DNA of 16,992 nucleotides, from positions 9,495 through 26,486 of the forward strand of contig MGQN01000002.1 of NCBI GenBank assembly GCA_001797845.1, written 5' to 3'. Below are positions 7,410 to 16,200 of the stretch, piece after piece. A program made the position numbers and the translations under genes. This DNA comes from Deltaproteobacteria bacterium RBG_16_44_11 (GTDB taxonomy: Bacteria; Desulfobacterota; Syntrophia; Syntrophales; Smithellaceae). The notes below the pieces were generated by a model. It was not told where the DNA came from and did no database searches. It worked only from the letters and a program-made list of their open reading frames with translations. The first letter of the stretch is position 1, and each line of letters opens with the position of its first letter.

Positions 7410-7876
7410 AATGCCAACAAAAAATTATGAGCAAACAAGAGCCTCAAAATAGATTTTATATTTAATAAAAACCAAGAGATATTTGAAGAGGCCAACAATA
7501 GATCAACAAAAATCATTTACTTCGGATGAGATAAAAAAGCTTCACCTTGATTCAATTATGTCCGGTAAGATAAATTAAGAAAGCATCGCCAAATAAATTG
7601 TTACAACATTGTTGTTTTGCTGATACTGATAATACAAAATTGTTCAACTTGACATGTTAATTCCTCTTTACCTACAGCAAAAACTAATCAACATCAAGTG
7701 TTTTTTAGTTTTTATTCTACCTATCCGTCTGTCCGTTATCAACAGATTCAACGCTCTTGCTGATTGCCTATGGATATTTTTTAAATTGCCTATGTTATCA
7801 ATGTGTAGCTCAAAAGATACAGTGAAGAGAATAATAATTTAATATCCTATGCGTCAGAATGTCACCAATATTAAAG

Positions 7877-7904
7877 TGGACTAATGAATATGAATTGTTA
7901 TAAT
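7877..7904 (+). promoter_or_regulatory. Candidate sigma70 promoter upstream of glnN
   Basis: A perfect -10 hexamer TATAAT (7899-7904) is preceded, 16 nt away, by TGGACT (7877-7882), which matches four of six -35 bases. Transcription would start near 7911, about 147 nt before the glnN start codon. Confidence 0.45.
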
Positions 7905-7924
7905 ATCACAATAATCTGAATACG

Positions 7925-7940
7925 TGGCATATTTTTCGCA
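7925..7940 (+). promoter_or_regulatory. Candidate sigma54 (-24/-12) promoter upstream of glnN
   Basis: TGGCAT-ATTTT-TCGCA places GG (7926-7927) exactly 10 nt before GC (7938-7939), the diagnostic spacing of sigma54 promoters. It matches TGGCAC-N5-TTGCA at all but two bases. Sigma54 with NtrC-type control of glutamine synthetase is well known in other bacteria. I found no clear NtrC-type dyad upstream, so the activator is unknown. Confidence 0.45.
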
Positions 7941-7998
7941 CTACCCTAATCAGTTAAGCTTGAAATAATATGTGTTGAGCCTGTACCTAAGAAATATG

Positions 7999-8040
7999 AT
8001 GGAAAATATCTTATTGGAATAAACAATAAAATATTTCCAT
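7999..8040 (+). promoter_or_regulatory. Long AT-rich stem-loop in the glnN leader
   Basis: A hairpin of about 16 base pairs runs from 7999 to 8040. Its outer stem is ATGG/CCAT plus AAATAT/ATATTT with A8003 bulged. One C8010/A8030 mismatch follows, then the inner stem TTATTG (8011-8016)/CAATAA (8024-8029) closes a 7-nt loop. It ends 8 nt before the GGAGG ribosome site, so it could influence translation or mRNA stability. There is no U-run after it, so it is not a standard terminator. Confidence 0.5.
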
Positions 8041-8057
8041 AAATGAATGGAGGAATT

Positions 8058-10229
8058 ATGAAAAAGACAAAACCAACCATCGCAGCAGAAAGAAATTATG
8101 TTGTCGAGAAAGAGAAGTTTGTTCCCGTATCACAGTATTACGGGGAAGACACCTTTAACCACAAAGTGATGCAGGAAAAGCTGCCCAAAAATTCTTATAA
8201 AAAACTGTTGGAAGCGATTAACGAAGATAAAACACTCGATGCGGAAACCGCCAACGTTGTAGCTGAAGCTATGAAACAATGGGCGCTGGAAAAAGGCGCC
8301 ACTCATTTTGCCCACTGGTTTCAGCCGATGACCGGCATTACTGCCGAGAAACACGACGCGTTTGCCGATCCATCCGGGATTGGCGAAGTTGTAGAGAGAT
8401 TCTCCGGTAAACAGCTTGTTCAGGGTGAACCCGATGCTTCCAGTTTCCCGTCAGGCGGTATTCGCTCGACATTTGAAGCCCGAGGTTACACAGCCTGGGA
8501 TATGTCTTCACCTGCCTTTATTAGAAGAACCGGCATTTCAACAACATTGTGCATTCCTACCGCTTTCATTTCCTATACGGGTGAGGCGCTCGACAAGAAG
8601 ACACCCCTACTTAGATCGAATAGAGCGTTAAATATTAGTGCATTGAATATGCTTAAACTTCTGGGCAGCAAAAATGTTAAAAAGGTTTATACTACTCTGG
8701 GACCAGAACAAGAGTATTTTTTAATTGACATGGATTATTTCTTCAAACGGCAGGATCTCGTGCTTGGCGGCCGTACTATTGTCGGCGCGCCTCCTGCTAA
8801 AGGTCAGGAGTTGGAGGATCAGTATTTCGGCAGCATCAAGGAAAGAATGTCTTCTTATATGCACGATGTGGAAGAGGAGCTCTTTAAACTCGCTATTCCG
8901 GCTAAAACCAGACATAATGAAGTAGCACCTTCCCAGTTTGAGATAGCTCCTGTCTTCGAAGAAGCCAACCTGGCAGTTGACCACAACCAGTTGGTAATGG
9001 ATACAATGAAGGCAGTAGCAAAAAAACATAACTTGGCCTGCTTACTCCATGAAAAGCCCTTTGCTAAAATAAATGGTTCCGGAAAACATGTTAATTGGTC
9101 ACTTTCCGATAACAACGGGAACAATCTTTTGAATCCCGGAAAGACTCCTCATGATAATATTGCATTTCTAGTATTCTTAATTGCTACAGTTCGTGCCGTC
9201 TATAAGAATGCGGACATCCTCCGGGCATCTGTGGCAACTTATGCCAATGATCACAGACTAGGCGCAAACGAAGCTCCGCCGGCCATTATTTCCGTATTCT
9301 TGGGCGATCAGCTCACCAATATTCTGACAAACATTGAAAAAGGAATAGTTACCGAAGCCACGAACGCGGAAATTATCGATCTGGGCATTTCGTCACTGCC
9401 GCTGGTAAGCAAAGATAATACTGATCGCAACAGGACCTCGCCGTTTGCTTTTACCGGCAATAAATTTGAGTTCAGAGCCGTTGGTTCATCACAGTCTATC
9501 TCTTTCCCTGCGGCAGTTCTCAATACAATTGTTGCCGAAAGTCTCGATTATCTGGCGGAGAAGATTAAAGCAAAAGCTGCCAAAAATATTAATCAGGCCG
9601 TATTTGAAGTTTTAAAAGGCGAGATCAAAGATATAAAACCCATATTATACAATGGAGACAACTATATCAAAGAATGGGAACTGGAAGCAGCGAAAAGAAG
9701 GTTGCCGAATGATAAAACTACGCCCATCGCCCTGAAAGCTTTAGTTACGGATAAGGCGTTGAACCTCTTTGAGAAATATCAAGTTCTTTCCAAAGTCGAA
9801 CTCAAATCCAGATATTTAATCTACATAGAAAAATATATCAAAGATATGGAGATAGAAGTCAAATGCCTCAACAATATTTGCATGAGCCAGGTAATTCCGG
9901 CTGCATCTGCGTATCAGAAAATACTTGCTAAATCCATTAATGAAGCGAAGAAAGCTCTTGGTAATTCAGCTGTTCTTTCCGCGCAGAGAGAAATTTTAAA
10001 AAACATTTTAGTGCTGATTAATAAAATCTATTCGACTAATAAAGAAATTCTTTCCAAAGTTGAATCGGCATCCTCAATCCATGATGAAGCGAAAAAAGCG
10101 GATATGCTTTGCAACAAAGTAAAAACCAAAATGGACGAACTTCGCGAATACGTCGATGAACTTGAAGGGTTAGTTGATGACGAATTGTGGCCGATGCCAA
10201 AATTCTGGGAAATGCTGTTTATCAGTTAA
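8058..10229 (+). CDS. glnN: Type III glutamine synthetase
   Basis: I chose the ATG at 8058 (723 residues) because GGAGG at 8049-8053 lies just upstream. An in-frame ATG at 8043 overlaps this site and lacks its own. The length fits the type III family and is far above the roughly 450-470 of type I. Family motifs seen are GEPDASSFPSGG (123-134) and ARGYTAWD (141-148), GPEQEYF (215-221), NEVAPSQFEIAP (287-298), NGSGKHVNWS (339-348), RLGANEAPP (400-408) and DRNRTSPFAFTGNKFEFRA (456-474). These carry the glutamate and histidine ligands for the metals and the ATP/glutamate sites. It makes glutamine from glutamate, ammonia and ATP in the cytoplasm as a large homo-oligomer. It is divergent from the glutamate-synthase-like operon, so a GS-GOGAT pair is likely. 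Type III enzymes lack the adenylylation loop of type I, so control is probably transcriptional. Confidence 0.95.
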   Translation: MKKTKPTIAAERNYVVEKEKFVPVSQYYGEDTFNHKVMQEKLPKNSYKKLLEAINEDKTLDAETANVVAEAMKQWALEKGATHFAHWFQPMTGITAEKHDAFADPSGIGEVVERFSGKQLVQGEPDASSFPSGGIRSTFEARGYTAWDMSSPAFIRRTGISTTLCIPTAFISYTGEALDKKTPLLRSNRALNISALNMLKLLGSKNVKKVYTTLGPEQEYFLIDMDYFFKRQDLVLGGRTIVGAPPAKGQELEDQYFGSIKERMSSYMHDVEEELFKLAIPAKTRHNEVAPSQFEIAPVFEEANLAVDHNQLVMDTMKAVAKKHNLACLLHEKPFAKINGSGKHVNWSLSDNNGNNLLNPGKTPHDNIAFLVFLIATVRAVYKNADILRASVATYANDHRLGANEAPPAIISVFLGDQLTNILTNIEKGIVTEATNAEIIDLGISSLPLVSKDNTDRNRTSPFAFTGNKFEFRAVGSSQSISFPAAVLNTIVAESLDYLAEKIKAKAAKNINQAVFEVLKGEIKDIKPILYNGDNYIKEWELEAAKRRLPNDKTTPIALKALVTDKALNLFEKYQVLSKVELKSRYLIYIEKYIKDMEIEVKCLNNICMSQVIPAASAYQKILAKSINEAKKALGNSAVLSAQREILKNILVLINKIYSTNKEILSKVESASSIHDEAKKADMLCNKVKTKMDELREYVDELEGLVDDELWPMPKFWEMLFIS

Positions 10230-10237
10230 ATGATATC

Positions 10238-10280
10238 GGGAGTAGGGAACTCTCGCAACCGTTCCCTCCCTATATCTTTA
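10238..10280 (+). terminator. Terminator-like hairpin after glnN
   Basis: AGGGAAC (10244-10250) pairs perfectly with GTTCCCT (10261-10267) around a 10-nt loop. GGG/CCC can extend the stem past an AGT bulge. The following TATATCTTTA is T-rich but is not a clean T-run, so termination could be partial. Confidence 0.5.
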
Positions 10281-10284
10281 ATGA

Positions 10285-10313
10285 TTGACGAAGCAGGAAA
10301 AAAAGGCTAGACA
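10285..10313 (+). promoter_or_regulatory. Weak candidate promoter for carA-guaA-carB-purF
   Basis: TTGACG (10285-10290, five of six -35 bases) is followed 17 nt later by TAGACA (10308-10313, three of six -10 bases). It lies after the glnN hairpin and about 120 nt before carA. No known pyrimidine or purine attenuator or riboswitch was recognised in the rest of this gap. Confidence 0.3.
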
Positions 10314-10435
10314 CTCCCCGCTTACAAGGCCAAAGTAAGGAGAGCATCCCTTAATTTGCTCCCCTTCGCTGTGGTAAAAGCCTGATTGCTCGAAAAAAGC
10401 CACCGTATGCCGTTTTGTTGGGAGAAAATAATTAA

Positions 10436-11578
10436 ATGCCCCTGTTAAATAAAGCGCCCAAAGCGTTACTTGTCCTGGAAGACGGCAACTTTTTTGAAGG
10501 TTTTGCCTTCGCGGGAAGTGGCGAAACTATGGGCGAGGTTGTTTTTAATACGGGCATGACCGGATATCAGGAAGTCATTACCGACCCTTCATACAAAGGC
10601 CAGATTGTGGCGATGACTTATCCCTTGGTCGGCAATTACGGCATCAATGCAGAGGATATGGAATCGTCCGGAATTCATCTGGAAGGATTCATCGTTAAAG
10701 AATACCAGCCCAACCCCAGCAACTGGCGGATGCGCCAAAGCCTGAAATCATTTCTGGAAGAACACGGGAAAATCGGCATAGAGGGAATCGATACCCGCGC
10801 ACTCACACGCCGTCTGCGTCTTTCCGGCGCGATGAAAGGCATCATTTCCACGGAAACGAAAAATATCTCCGAACTGCTGGAAAAAGTACGGGCCTATCCG
10901 GGTCTGGTGGGACGGGACTTAGTCCGAGAAGTATCCTGTCAAAAATCATATCTGTGGAAAAAAGGCGCACCTTCCTCAAATAAAATACCCAGCAAAAAGC
11001 CCGGCAAGAAATTGCGGGTTGTTGTGCTTGATTGCGGTGTTAAATACAATATTTTAAGGCTTTTAGAAAAAAACGGCTGTGAAGTAATTGTTGTTCCCGC
11101 CTTTTCTACCGGTGCGAAAATTCTTTCGTATCATCCCGACGGTGTCTTGCTTTCCAACGGGCCCGGCGATCCGGCCGCCCTGCCTTATATTGTGGAGACT
11201 TCCCGCGCATTGATCGGGAAGCTTCCTATATTCGGTATTTGTTTGGGACATCAGATTATCGGTCAGGCAATTGGCGGCTATACCAGCAAGTTGAAATTTG
11301 GTCATCACGGCATTAATCAGCCGGTAAAAAATATGGATACGGGACGTATTGAAATCACGTCCCAAAATCATGGTTTTGTTGTTGTGCCTGAATCGGTAAA
11401 AAATAAAGCGAAAAAAACCTTCGACAACTTAAATGATGCAACATCCGAAGGCATGAAAATGCCGCTGGTGATGAGCGTGCAGTATCATCCGGAAGCGTCG
11501 CCCGGTCCGCATGATACAGATTATTTATTTATACAGTTTGTTCAAATGCTGCGGGAAGAAAGGCGGAAAGCCGCATGA
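10436..11578 (+). CDS. carA: Carbamoyl-phosphate synthase small (glutaminase) subunit
   Basis: A 380-residue protein, the usual CarA length. The N-terminal CPSase small-chain domain (about 10-150) contains VFNTGMTGYQEVITDPSY. The C-terminal class I amidotransferase (about 193-375) has nucleophile Cys269 in GICLGHQ and the His351/Glu353 pair in QYHPEASPGPHDTD. It hydrolyses glutamine and channels ammonia to CarB to make carbamoyl phosphate for pyrimidines and arginine. A GGGAG lies about 12 nt before the ATG. Its stop codon overlaps the guaA start by 4 nt (ATGA), so the two are translationally coupled although they serve different pathways. The first catalytic partner gene, carB, is not next but follows guaA. 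Confidence 0.97.
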   Translation: MPLLNKAPKALLVLEDGNFFEGFAFAGSGETMGEVVFNTGMTGYQEVITDPSYKGQIVAMTYPLVGNYGINAEDMESSGIHLEGFIVKEYQPNPSNWRMRQSLKSFLEEHGKIGIEGIDTRALTRRLRLSGAMKGIISTETKNISELLEKVRAYPGLVGRDLVREVSCQKSYLWKKGAPSSNKIPSKKPGKKLRVVVLDCGVKYNILRLLEKNGCEVIVVPAFSTGAKILSYHPDGVLLSNGPGDPAALPYIVETSRALIGKLPIFGICLGHQIIGQAIGGYTSKLKFGHHGINQPVKNMDTGRIEITSQNHGFVVVPESVKNKAKKTFDNLNDATSEGMKMPLVMSVQYHPEASPGPHDTDYLFIQFVQMLREERRKAA

Positions 11579-13104
11579 TTTTAATTATTGATTTCGGCTC
11601 ACAGTATAATCAGCTGATTGCCCGTCGAGTGCGGGAACACCATGTATATTGCCAAATCGAACCACCGGATATTTCTATTGCGGCGATCAAAGCGCTTAAA
11701 CCCGAAGGGATCATTCTATCCGGTGGTCCGGCCAGCATCTATAGTAAAGGCGCGCCCCGTGTGGACAAAGGCATATTCAGTCTGGGTATCCCGATTCTGG
11801 GTATCTGTTACGGTATGCAATATATGGTGGATTCTTTGGGTGGTAAAGTCATCGGCTCGGTCAAACGCGAATACGGATTTGCCGAGCTTTCCGTCAAAAA
11901 ACAAAAAGGCATGTTCTTCGGGGTAGCTAAGAAAACTCAGTGCTGGATGAGCCACGGCGATTCAATAGGTACGCTGCCATCAGGTTTTGTCATTACCGCT
12001 TCCACCCCTAATACGCCGGTGGCGGCAGCCGAAGATGTCCAATGTAATTTTTACGGCCTGCAATTCCATCCTGAAGTCGTTCATACACAGGCGGGTAAAA
12101 AAATGCTGGCAAACTTCCTGTTCGATATCTGCCGCTGTAAAAAAACCTGGTCGATGAAATCCTTTGTCGCGCACACGCTGGAAGAAATCCGTCAGCAGGT
12201 AGGATCAGGAAAAGTCCTCCTGGGGCTTTCCGGCGGAGTCGATTCGTCCGTGGCCGCAGTATTGCTGCACAGAGCCATCAACAAACAACTTACCTGTGTG
12301 TTTGTGGACAACGGTGTGCTGAGAGCCGGCGAGGCCGAGCGCGTCATTGAAATGTTTAAAAAGCATCTCCAGATCAACTTGCGGTTTGCCCGTTCCGGAA
12401 ATCTGTTCCTTAAAAAACTAAAAGGCGTGACCGATCCTGAAAAAAAACGCAAAATTATCGGCCGCACTTTTATTGAAGTATTCGACAAGGAAGCGCATAA
12501 AATAAAAAACGTGAAATTTCTGGCGCAGGGGACTTTGTATCCAGATCTGATCGAGTCGCGCTCCGCTTTCGGCGGCCCCAGCGCTGTGATCAAATCGCAT
12601 CACAATGTCGGCGGATTGCCTAAGAAAATGAAACTCAAGCTGGTCGAGCCGCTCAAGCATTTGTTCAAAGACGAAGTGCGCCTGTTGGGAAAAGAGCTGG
12701 GATTGCCTGACGACGTGGTCTGGAGGCAGCCTTTCCCCGGACCGGGGCTCGCGATCCGCATCATCGGCGATGTCACCGCGCAACGATTATCGGTCTTGCG
12801 CAAAGCCGATACGATTCTGCTGGAGGAAATCCGCGCCGCCAATCTTTACTATAAACTGTGGCAGTCATTTACCATATTACTGCCGCTCAAAAGCGTGGGC
12901 ATCATGGGCGATCAGCGCACATATGAAAACATCGTGGCGATTCGTGCGGTCGAAAGCGACGACGCCATGACCGCCGACTGGGCCAGATTACCGCAGGATC
13001 TTTTGGCGCGCGTTTCCACCCGCATTATTAATGAAGTGCGCGGCATCAACCGCGTTGTCTATGATATCAGTTCCAAACCGCCCAGCACCATCGAGTGGGA
13101 ATAG
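11575..13104 (+). CDS. guaA: GMP synthase (glutamine-hydrolysing)
   Basis: A 509-residue protein, close to the usual length. The class I amidotransferase domain (1 to about 190) has Cys78 in GICYGMQ and His165/Glu167 in LQFHPEV. The ATP-pyrophosphatase domain has the P-loop SGGVDSS at 219-225. The C-terminal dimerisation domain contains PFPGPGLAIR and ends in STIEWE, as in other GuaA proteins. It converts XMP, ATP and glutamine to GMP. The gene starts in a 4-nt overlap with carA. A 130-bp gap filled by a palindromic repeat separates it from carB. The protein begins directly at the conserved MILIIDFGSQ strand, without the short N-terminal extension of the E. coli enzyme. Confidence 0.97.
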   Translation: MILIIDFGSQYNQLIARRVREHHVYCQIEPPDISIAAIKALKPEGIILSGGPASIYSKGAPRVDKGIFSLGIPILGICYGMQYMVDSLGGKVIGSVKREYGFAELSVKKQKGMFFGVAKKTQCWMSHGDSIGTLPSGFVITASTPNTPVAAAEDVQCNFYGLQFHPEVVHTQAGKKMLANFLFDICRCKKTWSMKSFVAHTLEEIRQQVGSGKVLLGLSGGVDSSVAAVLLHRAINKQLTCVFVDNGVLRAGEAERVIEMFKKHLQINLRFARSGNLFLKKLKGVTDPEKKRKIIGRTFIEVFDKEAHKIKNVKFLAQGTLYPDLIESRSAFGGPSAVIKSHHNVGGLPKKMKLKLVEPLKHLFKDEVRLLGKELGLPDDVVWRQPFPGPGLAIRIIGDVTAQRLSVLRKADTILLEEIRAANLYYKLWQSFTILLPLKSVGIMGDQRTYENIVAIRAVESDDAMTADWARLPQDLLARVSTRIINEVRGINRVVYDISSKPPSTIEWE

Positions 13105-13110
13105 AAATTT

Positions 13111-13208
13111 TTCCCCTCTCCCTTTGAGGGGAGAGGGTTAGGGTGAGGGTGGAAATACACGAATGATCTGACCCCTCCCCTCAATCCCCTCCCACAAGGG
13201 GAGAGGAA
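13111..13208. repeat. Composite G/C-rich palindromic repeat between guaA and carB
   Basis: The left unit (13113-13151) contains a perfect 9-bp stem, CCCTCTCCC (13114-13122)/GGGAGAGGG (13129-13137), followed by TTAGGGTGAGGG. The right unit (about 13171-13208) has the related run CCCCTCCCCTCAATCCCC, then GGGGAGAGGAAG, in the opposite orientation. This resembles a dispersed repeat known in many bacterial genomes, whose spurious translation reads HPHPNPLPS; that frame is present here on the minus strand. It is non-coding and fills most of the gap. Confidence 0.8.
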
Positions 13209-13234
13209 GTTTCTTAGGTGAATTGGTAAATTAA

Positions 13235-16200
13235 GTGCCAAAACGAAACGACATAAAAAAAATACTACTGATTGGTTCCGGGCCGATCATCATCAGCCAG
13301 GCCTGTGAATTCGATTATTCCGGCACGCAGGCCTGCAAGGCTCTGCGCGAAGAAGGTTATGAAGTAGTGCTCATCAACAGCAATCCCGCAACGATTATGA
13401 CTGATCCGGAAATGGCCGACCGAACCTACATCGAACCCATTACACCCGAAGCAGTGGAAAAAATCATTGCGCGCGAGCGGCCGGACGCTTTGCTTCCCAC
13501 TTTAGGCGGTCAAACAGGATTGAATACCGCTGTGGCGCTGGCCGAGGCCGGAGTGCTTAAAAAATACAATGTGGAAATGATCGGGGCATCGTTGGAAGTC
13601 ATCCATAAAGCGGAGGACCGCGAAAAATTCCGGTACGCGATGGAAAAAATCGGCCTGCGCGTGCCCAAAAGCGGTTTTGCCCGTTCTCTGGATGATGTCC
13701 TGAAAATTGCCGACGAAATCGGCTTCCCCATTATTGTGCGCGCCTCCTTTACCCTCGGCGGCACCGGCAGTGGTGTGGCCTACAACCGCGAAGAATTGAT
13801 GGAAATCGCCAAAGGTGGCCTGGATGCCAGCATGATTTCCGAAGTTATGATTGAAGAGTCGGTTTTAGGCTGGAAAGAATATGAACTGGAAGTGATGCGC
13901 GACAAAGCCAATAATGTCGTCATTATCTGCTCCATTGAAAATTTCGACGCGATGGGCGTGCACACAGGCGAGTCGATTACCGTCGCGCCGGCGCAAACCC
14001 TGACCGATCGCGAATATCAAAACATGCGGGATGCAGCTATCGCCATCATGCGCGAAATCGGCGTCGAGACAGGCGGTTCCAATGTGCAATTTGCCATTCA
14101 TCCCCAAACCGGGGAAATGATTGTTGTGGAAATGAATCCGCGCGTGTCGCGTTCATCCGCGCTGGCCTCGAAAGCTACCGGCTTTCCGATTGCCAAAATC
14201 GCCGCCAAGCTGGCCGTCGGCTATACGCTCGACGAGATTCCCAACGACATTACCCGCGAGACTATGGCTTCTTTTGAACCGACGATAGATTACTGTGTAG
14301 TAAAAATTCCCCGCTGGACTTTTGAAAAATTTCCGGAAGCAGAAGATTTTCTGACAACGTCGATGAAGTCCGTCGGCGAAACTATGGCTATCGGGCGCAC
14401 TTTTAAAGAATCTCTGCAGAAGGCGATACGTTCCCTGGAAATCGGCCGTTTTGCCTTGGGTCATGCTCTGCCGGAAGACTTGAAAGATAAAAAAGATTTT
14501 CTAAAAAGTAAACTAATCAAACCCAATTCACTGCGGCTTTTTTACATTGCCGCCGCACTGCAAAACGGGATGTCGATTGATGAACTCTATCAATTAACTA
14601 AAATCGATCCCTGGTTTTTGCATCAGCTTAAAGAAATAGTCGACGCGGAAACTGAGCTGAAGAATTCTGCTCCATCTGTGGAATTGCTTCGTGCAGCAAA
14701 GAAAATGGGTTTTGCCGATAGGGCGCTGGCTTCTTTTTGGAAAATGACGGAGCTGGAAATTCGTGAGTGGCGCGCGCGTGAAAAAATTATCCCGGTATAT
14801 AAGCTGGTGGATACGTGCGCGGCGGAGTTTGAAGCCTATACACCTTATTACTATTCCACCTATGAGGCGGAAAATGAAACGAGGCCTTCCACTAAAAAGA
14901 AGGTGGCCATTATCGGCGGCGGCCCTAACCGCATCGGCCAGGGTATAGAATTTGACTATTGCTGTGTTCACGCCTCGTTTGCCCTGCGCGAAGAAGGCGT
15001 CGAGAGCATCATGATTAACTCCAATCCCGAAACAGTCAGCACCGATTATGATACATCCGACAAACTCTTTTTCGAGCCGGTAACGCTGGAAGACGTTCTG
15101 CATATTTTGCAGACGGAAAAACCAGAAGGAGTAATCGCTCAGTTTGGCGGCCAAACGCCTCTTAATTTAGCCAAGGGATTGGAGGCAGCCGGTATAAAAA
15201 TAATGGGAACATCTCCCGATGCAATCGACCGCGCGGAGAATCGCGACCGTTTTCAGGAAATTGTCCGCAAACTTAACCTCAATCAACCCGATAACGATAC
15301 GGCCCGGGATGTGGAAAAAGCACTAGCTGCCGCCGAACGAATCGGCTATCCGGTGCTGGTGCGGCCGTCTTACGTATTGGGTGGCCGTTCCATGGAAATC
15401 GTTTATGACGCGGAAACGCTCAAAACCTTTATGGCCAAAGCCTTGCTTGTTTCACCGGAACACCCAATCTTGATTGATAAATTTTTGGAGGACGCGATAG
15501 AAATTGATGTGGACGCCATCAGCGACGGTACAACGACGATTGTAGCCGGCATCATGGAACATATTGAAGAAGCGGGCATTCATTCGGGGGATAGCGCCTG
15601 TATTTTGCCACCCATGACTATTTCTGAGCCACTTTTGGAGTTGATTGAAAAACAGACGAAAATGCTGGCCGCAGAGCTTAACGTTGTCGGCCTCATGAAT
15701 ATTCAGTATGCCATTAAAGACGGCAAATTGTATGTGCTGGAAGTCAACCCCCGCGCGTCTCGTACTGTGCCGTTTGTCAGCAAGGCGATCGGCGTGCCCC
15801 TGGCAAAGCTCGCGACCAAAGTTATGCTGGGCAAATCTTTAAAAGAGTTGGGATTTATTGAAGCGCCTGAACCTAAGCATATTTCTGTCAAAGAAGCGGT
15901 TTTTCCGTTCAACCGTTTTCCCAATGTAGATGTTTTGCTGGGGCCGGAAATGAAATCCACCGGCGAAGTTATGGGAATAGATCACTCTTTTGGCCTGGCC
16001 TTTGCCAAATCACAAATGGCGGCAGGATTTAAAATGCCGACCAAAGGCACTATCTTTATCAGCGTTCATGATTATCATAAGGATAAGATCGTATCGGTGG
16101 CGAAGTCTTTTCAGAATATGGGTTTTAAGATAATTGCTACGAAAGGCACGGCTAAATATTTAAAGGAGCAGGGCATTGAAGCCGAGCTGGTTTTTAAAGT

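Larger units (their letters stand above)
7123..8042. other. 920-bp intergenic region between two divergent transcription units
   Basis: No convincing protein gene was found. The left part (7238-7409) carries five short perfect hairpins. The middle (about 7480-7880) is AT-rich, with a palindrome ACAACA-t-TGTTGT (7603-7615) and an AT-rich stem AAAAACTAA/TTAGTTTTT (7679-7687/7705-7713). The right part holds candidate glnN promoters and a leader stem-loop, listed separately. A 31-codon frame from TTG at 7483 to TAA at 7578 has a coding-like end (SFTSDEIKKLHLDSIMSGK). It lacks a good ribosome site and may be chance or a gene remnant. Confidence 0.6.

Noticed and set aside
7225..7434. Minus-strand frame of 69 codons in the divergent gap
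   Set aside because: It runs through several perfect hairpins, has no ribosome site and shows no recognisable protein pattern.
7654..7842. Plus-strand frame of 62 codons
   Set aside because: It has no ribosome site, and its Ile/Leu-rich content reflects the AT-rich DNA. It could be a small membrane protein, but nothing supports that.
7861..7882. Possible NtrC-type dyad (CACC...GTGG) upstream of glnN
   Set aside because: The half-sites are 9 nt apart instead of the expected spacing and only partly match.
13059..13241. Minus-strand frame with the peptide HPHPNPLPS
   Set aside because: This is the well-known spurious translation of a dispersed palindromic repeat, not a protein.
14594..15154. 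Minus-strand open frame of 186 codons
   Set aside because: It is antisense to carB, which is unambiguous across this stretch.
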